64,000 nt of DNA from Pedobacter mucosus (GCF_022200785.1 NZ_CP087585.1:930001-994000), one strand, 5' to 3'. Shown: positions 9,205 through 18,822, numbered from the stretch's first letter. Notes: generated by a model from the letters alone, not told the origin. Numbers and translations: made by a program.

Positions 9205-11505
9205 ATGGGTTATAGATATAGTACGCTTACAAAACTGATTTCAATGTGCTTAATCATAGTAAGTGGAACTAAATCTATTTGCGCTCAAACTTTATATCAA
9301 AATTCAAAATTACCAATTGAAACCCGTGTTAATGATTTGCTTAAGCAAATGACTTTGGAAGATAAGGTTGCACAAATGTGCCAATACGTTGGTTTGGAGC
9401 ATATTAAAAACGCAGAGAAGAAAAGGGCTGCAAATAATAAGTTAAACAATGACGCTCAGGCTTTTTATCCAAATGTTAGTGTATCAGAAATTGAGAAGAA
9501 AATTGCCGCCGGTCAGATAGGTTCTTTTCTACACGTTCTCACTGCAAAGGAAGCGAATTACTTACAAGCACTCGCTCAGAAAAGCAGGTTAAAAATTCCT
9601 CTGCTTATCGGGATTGACGCTATTCATGGAAATGGAATGGTAAAGGGTAGTACCGTTTTTCCTTCTCCAATCAGTATTTCATCCTCTTGGGATATTGATA
9701 TCCAAAAGGAGATAGCAAAAATTACTGCCATTGAAATGAAAGCTACCGGTTCTCAATGGGCATTTAGTCCGAATTTAGATATAGCCAGGGATCCTCGTTG
9801 GGGCCGAATAGGAGAAACTTTTGGCGAGGATCCATATTTAGTTTCACAAATGGGTGTAGCTACAATTAATGGGCTGCAAACTTCGGGTGTGGCTGCAAGT
9901 GCAAAACACCTGATAGCTGGTAGTCAGCCTGTAAACGGTTTGAACAAAGCACCTACTGATATATCTGACCGTACTTTAGAAGAGATTTTTTTACCACCTT
10001 ATGAAGCTGCGGTTGCGGCAAACGTAATGACAATTATGCCCGCCCATAATGAATTAAATGGCGTTCCATCTCATGCAAATGGTTCGTTAATGGATGGTTT
10101 GCTAAGAAAAAAGTGGGGATTTAAAGGTTTTTATATCAGTGATTGGATGGATATTGAGCGCATGGCAAACTTGCACCGTACCGTTGCAAATGATAAGGAT
10201 GCCGTTTTAGCTTCAGTTAGTGCCGGGATGGATATGCACATGCACGGACCAGATTTTTATGAATATATATTGCAATTGGTTAAGGAAGGTAAGCTTTCAG
10301 AAGATAGAGTTACAGCATCAGCCCGTAGAATTTTAGAAGTAAAATTTAAAGTTGGCCTATTTGAAAACCCATTTGTTGATGAAACTAAACAAGTAATATT
10401 TTCGAAAGAACATCAAAATATAGCGCTAAGTGCAGCAAGAAAATCAATTGTATTGTTGAAAAACGACAACATATTGCCGTTAAAGACAGGAAAATATAAG
10501 CGAATTCTAGTAACAGGTCCTAACGCAGATAACCAAGCCATGTTGGGCGATTGGAGCCAACAACAACCAGACGAAAATGTGACTACGGTTTTTGAAGGGA
10601 TTAAAGCAGCAGCGCCTAAAGATTGTGAAGTCATTTTGCTTAATTCAGGTAGATTTATTCCTGAATTAAATGATAGTTTGCTGAATGATGTGGTTAAACA
10701 GGCTGCGGATTTCGATCTGATTATTGCCGTAGTAGGTGATAATTCTTTGCGTTTTGAAGGAAACAAAAGAACGGCAGGAGAAAATACTGATTTTGATGAT
10801 ATCATTTTACCAGGTCTACAGCCTCAGTTTTTGAAAGACTTACATGCTTTGGGAAAACCGATAATTGCAGTGATGGTTAATGGCCGACCGCTAGCTATTC
10901 CTTGGTTAGAAGAAAATTTGCCAGCAATTGTGGAAGCCTGGGAGCCAGGAAGTTTTGGCGGTCAGGCTATCGCTGAAATTCTCTTCGGGCAAGTTAACCC
11001 ATCTGGAAAATTGACAGTAAGTATGTTGAGAAATGTTGGGCAGATTGGGAATTATTATAACCATCGACCGTCGCAATATGCTTTAAAATATATCGGTAAA
11101 GCAACTGGTCCACTTTATCCATTCGGTTTTGGGTTAAGCTATACCAATTACAGCTATGCAAATGTACAGCTCGATAAAGTAACTATTCGTGATAGTGAAT
11201 CTGTAAAACTTAGTGTACAAGTAACTAATACTGGAGAAATGGATGGTGATGAAATTGTACAACTCTATTTAAATGGTTCCTTGAGTGCAGTAAGCAAACC
11301 AGTTAAAGAACTCAAAGGCTTTCAAAGAATTAGTCTTAAAGCTGGTGAAACTAAAAAGGTAGAATTTAACCTTCCGCCAGTAACATTTAAAAACTATGAT
11401 ATCAACATGAATTATAGTGTAGAACCCGGGGAGTTTACCTTAATGGTTGGTAGCTCATCGTTAGATAAAGATTTAACGGCGGTTAAACTGCAAATCACTA
11501 AATAA
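9205..11505 (+). CDS. GH3 beta-glycosidase, exported
   Basis: Retaining exo-beta-glycosidase (beta-glucosidase-like) that removes terminal sugars from oligosaccharides in the periplasm. The 766-residue protein has an N-terminal signal peptide (ending ICAQ) and the three-domain GH3 layout. The TIM barrel contains IDAIHGNG, DIARDPRWGRIGETFGEDP and AKHL, with the nucleophile Asp in FYISDWMD (Asp313, codon 10141). The alpha/beta sandwich carries ILVTGPNAD and WEPGSFGGQAIAEILFG. A C-terminal fibronectin-III-like domain follows (about 690-760, GDEIVQLYLN). It is the first of a closely spaced enzyme run; the next gene starts 21 bp later. Exact sugar specificity (glucose, xylose or other) cannot be read from the sequence. 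Confidence 0.95.
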   Translation: MGYRYSTLTKLISMCLIIVSGTKSICAQTLYQNSKLPIETRVNDLLKQMTLEDKVAQMCQYVGLEHIKNAEKKRAANNKLNNDAQAFYPNVSVSEIEKKIAAGQIGSFLHVLTAKEANYLQALAQKSRLKIPLLIGIDAIHGNGMVKGSTVFPSPISISSSWDIDIQKEIAKITAIEMKATGSQWAFSPNLDIARDPRWGRIGETFGEDPYLVSQMGVATINGLQTSGVAASAKHLIAGSQPVNGLNKAPTDISDRTLEEIFLPPYEAAVAANVMTIMPAHNELNGVPSHANGSLMDGLLRKKWGFKGFYISDWMDIERMANLHRTVANDKDAVLASVSAGMDMHMHGPDFYEYILQLVKEGKLSEDRVTASARRILEVKFKVGLFENPFVDETKQVIFSKEHQNIALSAARKSIVLLKNDNILPLKTGKYKRILVTGPNADNQAMLGDWSQQQPDENVTTVFEGIKAAAPKDCEVILLNSGRFIPELNDSLLNDVVKQAADFDLIIAVVGDNSLRFEGNKRTAGENTDFDDIILPGLQPQFLKDLHALGKPIIAVMVNGRPLAIPWLEENLPAIVEAWEPGSFGGQAIAEILFGQVNPSGKLTVSMLRNVGQIGNYYNHRPSQYALKYIGKATGPLYPFGFGLSYTNYSYANVQLDKVTIRDSESVKLSVQVTNTGEMDGDEIVQLYLNGSLSAVSKPVKELKGFQRISLKAGETKKVEFNLPPVTFKNYDINMNYSVEPGEFTLMVGSSSLDKDLTAVKLQITK

Positions 11506-11526
11506 GATTATAATCAATTAAAAAAG

Positions 11527-12753
11527 ATGAATAAAAAACTTTTAATAATGATGTTGTTTACTGGTTTCGGCTTTGTAACACATGCTCAAAAAGCCAATTC
11601 TTTAAGTACAAAAAAGGAAATTTTATCGCTGATAAATCAAAGGTTAGTGAACGCAGCAGATCAGTACCGCTACTTTACTACACAGGTTGCAGACTCTCTT
11701 TTTCCTAAAACAATTAAAAAAGATGGCACATTAGAAAGCAGCAAAAGCTATTGGTGGTGCAGCGGTTTTTATCCAGGTACAATGCTTTATCTAAATGAAA
11801 ACCAATCCAATAAGGTTTTTACCAGAGAAATTACACATCGATTAAATTTATTAGAACGAGAGAAAAACAATAAGGGAACCCATGATTTAGGTTTCATGAT
11901 GTATTGTAGTTATGGCAATGCCCAGCGGCTTAAACCGAATAAAAGGTATGAAAATATTTTAGTCCAAAGCGCAAAATCTTTGGCAACAAGATTTAATCCT
12001 ATCACTGGAACAATCAGATCCTGGAATGCCAAAAAACCAGGCGATTTTATCGTGATTATAGATAACATGATGAATTTAGAACTATTGTTTTATGCAACAA
12101 AGGTAACCGGAGATTCATCATTTTATAAAATAGCGACAACCCATGCGGATCAAACGCTAAAAAACCATTTTAGAGAAGGTTTCAGTTCTTATCATGTTGT
12201 AGATTATAACCCTACCGATGGCTCCGTTACTGAAAGAAGAACCCATCAGGGTGCGGCAAATTCTTCAGCTTGGGCTCGAGGACAGGCTTGGGGTCTATAT
12301 GGTTTTACGGTTATGTATCGTGAAACCAAGCAGCAGAAATATTTAGATTTAGCCAATAATATTGCCGAATTTGTTCTGAATCATCCTAATATGCCGAAAG
12401 ATAAAATTCCTTACTGGGATTTTAATGCTCCAAATATTCCAAATGCGCTACGCGATGCTTCGGCGGCTGCCATAATTTCTTCTTCATTAATTGAATTGGC
12501 AACTTATAATAAAAATGCTGTGGTAGGCAAAAAATACATTAGTGCTGCTGAAGATATGATTAGCTCGCTATCAAGCTCAGCTTATTTTAATAAACTTAAG
12601 GACGATAGGGGTTTTCTGTTGAAACACAGCGTGGGTAGCTTACCACATAATTCTGAAATTGATGTGCCCTTAACTTATGCAGATTATTATTATGTAGAAG
12701 CAATGATGCGCTATAAAAGATTAGCCGCCGGGAAAAACTTATTAGGTGAATAA
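11527..12753 (+). CDS. GH88 unsaturated glucuronyl hydrolase, exported
   Basis: Hydrolyses the 4,5-unsaturated uronic acid left at the non-reducing end by polysaccharide lyases. The 408-residue protein has a signal peptide (ending THAQ) and an alpha/alpha-barrel of GH88/GH105 type. HDLGFMM supplies Asp120 and IDNMMNLELL supplies Asp179. Their spacing resembles the Asp88/Asp149 catalytic pair known in Bacillus unsaturated glucuronyl hydrolase. HQGAANSSAWARGQAWGLYG and a late YADYYYVEAMMRY segment support the family. Its presence with two lyase-like genes downstream is the best evidence that the PUL substrate contains uronic acids. Only one base separates its stop from the likely GH5 start. Confidence 0.92.
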   Translation: MNKKLLIMMLFTGFGFVTHAQKANSLSTKKEILSLINQRLVNAADQYRYFTTQVADSLFPKTIKKDGTLESSKSYWWCSGFYPGTMLYLNENQSNKVFTREITHRLNLLEREKNNKGTHDLGFMMYCSYGNAQRLKPNKRYENILVQSAKSLATRFNPITGTIRSWNAKKPGDFIVIIDNMMNLELLFYATKVTGDSSFYKIATTHADQTLKNHFREGFSSYHVVDYNPTDGSVTERRTHQGAANSSAWARGQAWGLYGFTVMYRETKQQKYLDLANNIAEFVLNHPNMPKDKIPYWDFNAPNIPNALRDASAAAIISSSLIELATYNKNAVVGKKYISAAEDMISSLSSSAYFNKLKDDRGFLLKHSVGSLPHNSEIDVPLTYADYYYVEAMMRYKRLAAGKNLLGE

Positions 12754-12754
12754 T

Positions 12755-13894
12755 ATGAAAGGGTGCTTAAAATATAAAAAGCAATTTTGGATTAAGTTTA
12801 ACTTAATGATGATGGTCGCAATATTACCATTTTTTGGAATTGCAGGCGAAAGAGATGCTAATCCGAAGGTAACCACTTTCCTAATTACAAAAGGCATAAA
12901 CATTAGTGCATGGTTATCGCAAGCTAATTTAACGCCAAAAGAGAAAGTTGATTATTTCACAGAAAAGGATTTACAACAATTGGCGGCTCTTGGCTTTGAT
13001 CATATCAGACTGCCTTTTAACGAAAATCAACTGTATAGCGTTGATGGTAAAAGAAATGAAGCAACTTTTACGCTTATCCACAATGTGATAAAATGGTGTA
13101 AAGAAGCCAACATGCGGGTTATTTTAGATTGTCACCAAACTTATGATCATGATTTTTCAAAATATAGCAGCATCGTTTTATTTAAAGAACCAGAAGCATA
13201 CAACCGTTTCGAAAAACTATGGCAAAAATTGAGTTCAGAGTTTAGGGAATATCCAAATGAGTTAGTGGCCTATGAAATTTTAAACGAACCAAATTCAAAA
13301 GAAAATGCGTCCTGGAATATAATATCAAACAAAATCATTAAAGCAATACGCAAATCAGAACCTGAGCGAATCATTTTATTAGGTTCAAATAAAGCAAACC
13401 GAGTAACTACTTTTCCTGATTTACAAATTCCAAAAAACGATCCTAATATCATTTTGAGTTTTCATTTTTATTACCCGTATTTGTTAACACACTACAAAGC
13501 AGATTTTTACAAGGCAATAAAAGATATTAATGTTCCAATTAATTACCCTGGCCAAATCGTAACTGACAGCGTGGTGAACACACTTAATGATGAGGGAAAG
13601 AAAGTTATGAAAAGCTACAATGGTATTAATAATAAGCAAACGATGTTCGCTTTAATTAAACCCGCAATTGATATTGCAAAAAAAGCCGGTTTAAGAATTC
13701 ATTGTGGCGAGTTTGGTAGCAATTTCGCCTATCCAAATAAAGATCTTCAACTGCGTTGGATGCAGGATATCGTTGCAATTTTTAAAGAAAATGATATCCC
13801 GTACACAGTTTGGGGTTATAGAAAGCAATTTGGAATTTTTAATGATAACAGACAAATAAAGGATCAGCGATACCTAGATGCATTGGTAAAATAA
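12755..13894 (+). CDS. GH5 family glycoside hydrolase (cellulase-like), exported
   Basis: Endo- or exo-acting retaining beta-glycosidase of the GH5 clan-A fold. I use the ATG at 12755; a GTG at 12746 would overlap the previous gene and add three residues. An N-terminal hydrophobic segment (MMMVAILPFFGIAG) is a signal peptide. Visible motifs are GINISAWL, HIRLPFNE, ILDCHQTYDHDF, the acid/base Glu178 in YEILNEPN, HFYYP, and the nucleophile Glu319 in IHCGEFGS. The closing VWGYRKQFGIF is also typical. Length (380 residues) is normal for a single-domain GH5, with no carbohydrate-binding module. Substrate is uncertain because GH5 subfamilies include glucanases, mannanases and others. It is co-transcribed with GH88 (1 bp apart) and the pyruvyltransferase-like pair (20 bp downstream). 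Confidence 0.9.
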   Translation: MKGCLKYKKQFWIKFNLMMMVAILPFFGIAGERDANPKVTTFLITKGINISAWLSQANLTPKEKVDYFTEKDLQQLAALGFDHIRLPFNENQLYSVDGKRNEATFTLIHNVIKWCKEANMRVILDCHQTYDHDFSKYSSIVLFKEPEAYNRFEKLWQKLSSEFREYPNELVAYEILNEPNSKENASWNIISNKIIKAIRKSEPERIILLGSNKANRVTTFPDLQIPKNDPNIILSFHFYYPYLLTHYKADFYKAIKDINVPINYPGQIVTDSVVNTLNDEGKKVMKSYNGINNKQTMFALIKPAIDIAKKAGLRIHCGEFGSNFAYPNKDLQLRWMQDIVAIFKENDIPYTVWGYRKQFGIFNDNRQIKDQRYLDALVK

Positions 13895-13914
13895 ATTAAT
13901 TAAGGAAATAGCTT

Positions 13915-15180
13915 ATGACACAAGATAGAAGAACATTCATTAAAAACATTTCATTTGCCTCTGCTGGCGCAATGCTATTGCCGATAACTGATGCAATTGC
14001 AAACAGCGTTTTCAAAGGAAAAAAGATACTTATTCGTTCGGGTTGGCAAACTGTAAATATTGGAGACATTGGACACACTTTCGGCTTATTGGCCATTATG
14101 GAAAAATTTTTGCCAGAGATGGAATTGGTGCTTTGGATAAAATCTTACGATAGGGGTGTTGAGCCGTTGTTGCGGAAAAACTTTCCAAAAGTGAAAGTAA
14201 TTAAGAGCAAAATGGAAGATAATGCTGCTGATTTGAAAGAAGCTTTCGAGGAATGCGCATTTATGATTCATAGTTCTGGACCATTTGTAACTGCACAAAA
14301 AGAACTTGAAATGTGGTCTAATACGACAAAGAAGCCATTTGGTATCTACGGGGTTTCATTGGATGAAGTTAGTCCTGAATTACAGAATTTAATTTCAAAA
14401 GCAGCATTTTTTTATTGTCGAGATACAGAGTCTTTAAAGTATTTTAAATCGTTGAACAACAAATGTCCAATACAGGGCTTTGCACCTGATTCTACCTTCG
14501 GAATTAAAGTTTATGATGATGAAAAGGCAAATGCATATCTTGATAAGGTTGGATTAAAAAGAGGAGAATTTATTTGTGTTATCCCCAAATTGCGCCATAC
14601 GGCTTATTGGCAGCTTGTAGGTAGAGAACCATCAGAAAGTGAAAAAGAAAAATATGCCATTTCAATGGCACATAAAAAAAATGATGGTGAAAAAATGCGA
14701 AATGTAATTATTGCTTGGGTAAAGGCTACAAATCTCCAAGTATTAATTTGTCCAGAAGTTACATATCAAGTCGAACTTGGAAAGGAAACTTTATATGATC
14801 CGCTTCCATCAGATATCAAAAAGAATGTTGTTTGGAGAGATGCTTTTTGGGGACCAGATGAAGCTACAAGTGTGTATAAACATGCTCGGGCAATGGTGTG
14901 TTGCGAGCCGCATTCATTGATTATGGCGGTAGCAAATAATATTCCAAGTATCCATGTAAAACAAGCTCAAGATACCCGAAAAGGGCAGATGTGGCGAGAT
15001 ATAGGTTTAGGAGATTGGTACTTTTTAATGGATGAAACCCCATCATCACAGATTTCTGCAAAGCTGCTTGACATACATAAAAACTATGCAGAAGCACAAA
15101 AAACCACCAAAAAAGCATTTGATTTTGTGGTTAACATTCAAAAGGAAACCATGCAGGTAGTAAAGAAATTTGTAGTTTAA
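13915..15180 (+). CDS. Polysaccharide pyruvyltransferase-like protein 1 with Tat-type leader
   Basis: Member of the polysaccharide pyruvyltransferase (PS_pyruv_trans/CsaB-like, GT-B fold) superfamily. The leader has a twin-arginine motif (DRRTFIKN, residues about 4-11) followed by a hydrophobic stretch, predicting Tat export. The body begins ILIRSGWQTVNIGDIGHT, the usual N.GD start of this family, then HSSGP, GIYGVSLDE, CRDTESLKYF and the C-terminal EPHSLIMAVANNIPSIHV block, where the family keeps a histidine. A paralogue follows after 10 bp. Known members use cytoplasmic phosphoenolpyruvate to add pyruvyl ketals during synthesis, so an exported copy inside a degradative PUL is odd. It may instead bind or remodel pyruvylated glycan. 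The fold is fairly certain; the function is not. Confidence 0.82.
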   Translation: MTQDRRTFIKNISFASAGAMLLPITDAIANSVFKGKKILIRSGWQTVNIGDIGHTFGLLAIMEKFLPEMELVLWIKSYDRGVEPLLRKNFPKVKVIKSKMEDNAADLKEAFEECAFMIHSSGPFVTAQKELEMWSNTTKKPFGIYGVSLDEVSPELQNLISKAAFFYCRDTESLKYFKSLNNKCPIQGFAPDSTFGIKVYDDEKANAYLDKVGLKRGEFICVIPKLRHTAYWQLVGREPSESEKEKYAISMAHKKNDGEKMRNVIIAWVKATNLQVLICPEVTYQVELGKETLYDPLPSDIKKNVVWRDAFWGPDEATSVYKHARAMVCCEPHSLIMAVANNIPSIHVKQAQDTRKGQMWRDIGLGDWYFLMDETPSSQISAKLLDIHKNYAEAQKTTKKAFDFVVNIQKETMQVVKKFVV

Positions 15181-15190
15181 TTCAAAAGAT

Positions 15191-16462
15191 ATGCTCAATA
15201 GAAGAACTTTTGTTAAAAGCACTGCAGCACTGGCATTTTTAGCTGCAATTGGAAATGCAGGCAGCGTAACAGCAGGTATAAAAGCAAAGAAAACTGTTTT
15301 ACTTTGTTCTTCGTGGCAAACTTTTAACATTGGCGATATTGCCCACACACCGGGTGTTTTAGCAATTTTAGAGAAACAACTCCCCAATGTTGATGTAATT
15401 TTGTGGCCTCACGATGTGGCAAATGGTGTTAAAGAAATGTTAGAAAAGCGTTTCCCAAAATATAAAATTGTGCAGAGTGAGGTTGATATACAGGCTGCCT
15501 TTAAAAAAGCCGATCTTTTACTTCATGGGAGTGGACCCTCGCTCGTTGGGCGAAATAGCATTGTTAAATGGGTAAAACAAACAGGGAAACCATATGGAAT
15601 TTATGGTATCACTTTTCCTGGTGTTTACGCTGCAAAAAATGTTACTATAAAAGCCACGCCTTTAGATATTGATTTGGTTAATAAAGCGGCATTTGTATTT
15701 TTTAGAGATTCTATTTCGCTAAAATTTGCGAAAGATAATGGTTTAACCTGCCCGATTATGGAATTCGGACCTGATGGAACGTTTGCTGTAGACTTAAATA
15801 ATGAAGCTGCAGCGCTTGCTTTTATGAAAGAACATGGGTTGGAAGAAGGAAAATTTATGTGCTGCATTCCACGATATCGTTTTACGGAAGAATGGTTGGC
15901 AAAAGGTAAAAATAGACCATTCAACCAACAACATGTAGACTATAATATGAAAATGAAAGACCATGATAATGGGCCATTAAGAGATGCGATTACCGCCGTA
16001 GTTAGACAAACAAATATGAAAATATTGATCTGTCCGGAAGATGAAACACAGGTTGCGTTAGGAAAATCGCTATTGCTGGATCAACTACCGGAAGATGTAA
16101 AGAAAAAAGTTGTATGGCGAGATAAATATTGGCTTACTGATGAAGCTTTAAGTACATATAAACGTTCTGCAGGATTATTTGGTCTGGAAATGCACTCTCC
16201 GATTATTTGTATTGGCCAAGGTATACCGGCTGTTGTTTGTCGCTTTTACGAACAAAGTACAAAAGGTTTTATGTGGAAGGATATTGGTTTAAACGACTGG
16301 CTTTTCGATATGGATGAACCCGCTCAGGTAGAGAAATTGGTGCCAACTGTATTGTCGATTGCCTTAAATCCTAAAGCTGCAAAAGCAAAAGCCCTAAAAG
16401 CAAGAGCATTCGTGCAAAAAAGGCAAAAAGAAACCATGCAAACTGTATTTAAATCTTTATGA
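15191..16462 (+). CDS. Polysaccharide pyruvyltransferase-like protein 2 with Tat-type leader
   Basis: Paralogue of the preceding gene, 423 residues. The leader is again Tat-like (NRRTFVKSTAALAFLAAIG) with a small-residue cleavage region. The body shares the same landmarks: VLLCSSWQTFNIGDIAHTPG, HGSGPSLVG, GIYGITFPG, FFRDSISLKFAK, ICPEDETQVALG, VVWRDKYWLTDEA, and LEMHSPIICIGQGIPAVV with the conserved His. The parallel order of blocks makes a tandem duplication followed by divergence the simplest history. Its stop overlaps the LamG-like gene by 4 bp, implying translational coupling. No obvious catalytic loss is visible by eye, but the acceptor and donor are unknown. Confidence 0.82.
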   Translation: MLNRRTFVKSTAALAFLAAIGNAGSVTAGIKAKKTVLLCSSWQTFNIGDIAHTPGVLAILEKQLPNVDVILWPHDVANGVKEMLEKRFPKYKIVQSEVDIQAAFKKADLLLHGSGPSLVGRNSIVKWVKQTGKPYGIYGITFPGVYAAKNVTIKATPLDIDLVNKAAFVFFRDSISLKFAKDNGLTCPIMEFGPDGTFAVDLNNEAAALAFMKEHGLEEGKFMCCIPRYRFTEEWLAKGKNRPFNQQHVDYNMKMKDHDNGPLRDAITAVVRQTNMKILICPEDETQVALGKSLLLDQLPEDVKKKVVWRDKYWLTDEALSTYKRSAGLFGLEMHSPIICIGQGIPAVVCRFYEQSTKGFMWKDIGLNDWLFDMDEPAQVEKLVPTVLSIALNPKAAKAKALKARAFVQKRQKETMQTVFKSL

Positions 16463-17337
16463 GAAACCTAATATTTTTTTTGCTGATGCTGTTCAGCTTA
16501 AACTTAATTTTTAGCGGAGAAATCATTGCACAAGAAAAGCCAAACAGCATTTTAAGTGTTATGAAAAAACGGAACAACTTAGTCGCATTTTGGGATTTTG
16601 GAGATACCACAGGAAAGCCGATCGGTGGTACAGCAAAAAATATTAAACTTTTACCTTTCAAAAAACCAAAATATAGTAACGAAGGTCCCATATCAGGACG
16701 ATCAATTTCACTAGATGGGAAGTCGGATTATTGGTATATCCAACATGATAAAAGCAGCGGATTGGATATAAAAACCAATGCGGTAACAGTTATCGCCTGG
16801 GTAAAATGGAGCGGTGAAACTGGTTTTGTAGCTGGTAAATGGAACGAATCTGAAAATGGTGGCAAACGGCAGTATGGTTTGTTTGTCTCGCTTCCACATT
16901 ACAATGGAGCCAGCAAGGTTTGTGGTCATATCTCTAAAAATGGTGGAGCCACACCGCCGTTTCCTTATAGCATTGATTATTCAGCAAGTCCGCAAAAAGT
17001 GGAAACCAATATCTGGACTTGTATTGCATTTACCTATGATGGTAAGTATATCAAATCTTACTGGAACGGTGAATATAAATCGAGCGAACCCGAACTAATC
17101 AATAATACAAAAGGCTTTTTAACAAACCAACCAAATGGCTTAACGCAAGTTAAAAATCCATACTACTATCTTGATGGCATGGGAAATAACGGTTCTGATT
17201 TTACAGTTGGTGGTGTGCAATTGAAAAAAGGAATGGGCAATTTTTTTAAAGGTGAAATAGGGGGCATTGCGGTTTTCAATAGTGCTTTAACGCAAGCTGA
17301 AATCCTAAAAATATCCAATACAGCAAACATTAAATAA
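16459..17337 (+). CDS. LamG/concanavalin A-like secreted protein
   Basis: Secreted 292-residue protein of jelly-roll (LamG/laminin-G-like) type. An N-terminal signal peptide (FFLLMLFSLNLIFSGEIIA) is followed by a region opening with LVAFWDFGD and containing VTVIAWVKWSGETGFVAGKW, YGLFVSL, TCIAFTYDGKYIKSYWNGE and a closing GEIGGIAVFNSALTQAEI. This is the standard signature of LamG-like sandwiches. Such domains bind or sometimes cleave glycans. There is no recognisable glycosidase motif, so it may be a free carbohydrate-binding protein or an unrecognised enzyme. The ATG overlaps the upstream stop by 4 bp (ATGA), so translation is likely coupled to pyruvyltransferase-like protein 2. Confidence 0.8.
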   Translation: MRNLIFFLLMLFSLNLIFSGEIIAQEKPNSILSVMKKRNNLVAFWDFGDTTGKPIGGTAKNIKLLPFKKPKYSNEGPISGRSISLDGKSDYWYIQHDKSSGLDIKTNAVTVIAWVKWSGETGFVAGKWNESENGGKRQYGLFVSLPHYNGASKVCGHISKNGGATPPFPYSIDYSASPQKVETNIWTCIAFTYDGKYIKSYWNGEYKSSEPELINNTKGFLTNQPNGLTQVKNPYYYLDGMGNNGSDFTVGGVQLKKGMGNFFKGEIGGIAVFNSALTQAEILKISNTANIK

Positions 17338-17347
17338 TAAACTTAGC

Positions 17348-18811
17348 ATGATTTTTAAAAACTGCAGGTTGCTGCTTTACAGCATGAGGAAAACAAGATA
17401 CTTGCCATTAGCAATTTTACTATTTGGTAATTTCATAGCCACAGCTCAAACACCAAATTGGGGCATGTCTAGGGTAGCCAATGTGCAATTGCCTTCAGGT
17501 GAAAAGACGCAACGCATCAATAATACACCTAAAATAATCGCGGCTGCTACGCCTCCAATGGGCTGGAATTCATGGAATAACTTTGGCCTGCAGGTTACCG
17601 AAGATGAATTTAAAAAGCAGGTCGATTATGTAGCTGAAAAATTAAAGCCAGTTGGATATAGTTATGTAATAATTGATGCAAGCTGGTATTCGCCAAGTGT
17701 TTCTGCTGATAAAAAAAGCAAATATCACCATGCGACATATGCCAAACATGATGCGGTTTTAGATAAATACGGCCGGTATTTGCCTGCTGATAACAAATTT
17801 CCATCTGCAAAAGGCTCATTTAAATATATGGCAGATTATGTTCATCGTAAAGGTTTAAAGTTTGGATTACATATTCAAAGGGGTATTCCTTGGCAGGCAG
17901 TTGAACAAGATTTACCAATTAAAGGCAGTAGCATGAAAGCCAAAGATATTGCTAATCCAGCTGATATATGCCTTTGGTTTAATGCAACTTATGGTATAGA
18001 CATGAGTGTTTCTGGGGCGCAAGATTATTATAATTCCTTATTTGAACTTTATGCTAGTTGGGAAGTGGATTTTTTAAAAGTCGACGACCTTTCGATGCCA
18101 TATCACGCTGATGAAATTACAGCGATCAGAAAAGCTATAGAAAAATCTGGCAGGAATATGGTATTTAGTACTTCACCCGGCTCAACGCCAATTTCGGCAA
18201 GGTATCATGTGCTAAACAATGCTGATATGTTTAGGGTTTCTTCTGATTTTTGGGATACCTGGCCGCAGTTAAAACAACAATTTTCTTACGCAAAGTCGTG
18301 GGCAACATTTGCAGTAAACGCACCTGGTAGGTGGGCCGATTTGGATATGCTTCCAGTTGGTAAAATAGCGACACGAAGCGGCGATTCTGGCGGAGAACGT
18401 TTTACCCGATTTACGAAGGATGAACAGTATACGTTGGTTACATTGTGGAGCATCTGCCGATCGCCACTTATCATTAGCAATGACTTAACTCAAAATGATG
18501 ATTTCACGCTTAAACTCCTGACAAATAAAGAAGTAATAGCTGTAAACCAAGAAGGTTCCATGCAAAAGGAAGCTTTCAATGACAAGGGAATAGTGATCTG
18601 GGAGGCTAATGCTAAAGAAAATGCAAAATACTTATCCATCTTTAATTTAAATGATCAAGAAGAAAACATTAATATTCCTTTTATTAACCTAAAGCTGGGG
18701 CAGAAATATAAGGTAAAAAATTTATGGAGTGGAGAAGAAATGGGTAAAATGGAGAATAATTTAACCGCAAAAATCCCTGCACATGGGGCAGTATTATATC
18801 ATTTAAAATAA
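17348..18811 (+). CDS. GH27 alpha-galactosidase-like hydrolase, exported
   Basis: Retaining exo-hydrolase that removes alpha-linked galactose (some GH27 members act on alpha-N-acetylgalactosamine or beta-L-arabinopyranose). The family signature TPPMGWNSWNNFG is followed by YVIIDASWY. The nucleophile is Asp246 in DFLKVDDLSMPY, and the acid/base is Asp300 in FRVSSDFWDTW (numbering from 17348). GRWADLDMLPVG, a WSICRSPLIISNDL segment and a C-terminal beta-sandwich (about 395-487) complete the layout. An in-frame ATG at 17384 would give a more typical signal peptide (ending ATAQ), so either start is possible. An insertion around residues 115-145 (KSKYHHATYAKHD..) is longer than in the classical enzymes. 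Gaps of 10-11 bp on both sides place it inside the operon. Confidence 0.9.
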   Translation: MIFKNCRLLLYSMRKTRYLPLAILLFGNFIATAQTPNWGMSRVANVQLPSGEKTQRINNTPKIIAAATPPMGWNSWNNFGLQVTEDEFKKQVDYVAEKLKPVGYSYVIIDASWYSPSVSADKKSKYHHATYAKHDAVLDKYGRYLPADNKFPSAKGSFKYMADYVHRKGLKFGLHIQRGIPWQAVEQDLPIKGSSMKAKDIANPADICLWFNATYGIDMSVSGAQDYYNSLFELYASWEVDFLKVDDLSMPYHADEITAIRKAIEKSGRNMVFSTSPGSTPISARYHVLNNADMFRVSSDFWDTWPQLKQQFSYAKSWATFAVNAPGRWADLDMLPVGKIATRSGDSGGERFTRFTKDEQYTLVTLWSICRSPLIISNDLTQNDDFTLKLLTNKEVIAVNQEGSMQKEAFNDKGIVIWEANAKENAKYLSIFNLNDQEENINIPFINLKLGQKYKVKNLWSGEEMGKMENNLTAKIPAHGAVLYHLK

Positions 18812-18822
18812 TTTCTAACGAT

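Noticed and set aside
10413..10805. 130-codon minus-strand frame inside GH3
   Set aside because: Shadow of a strongly supported GH3 gene, no protein features of its own.
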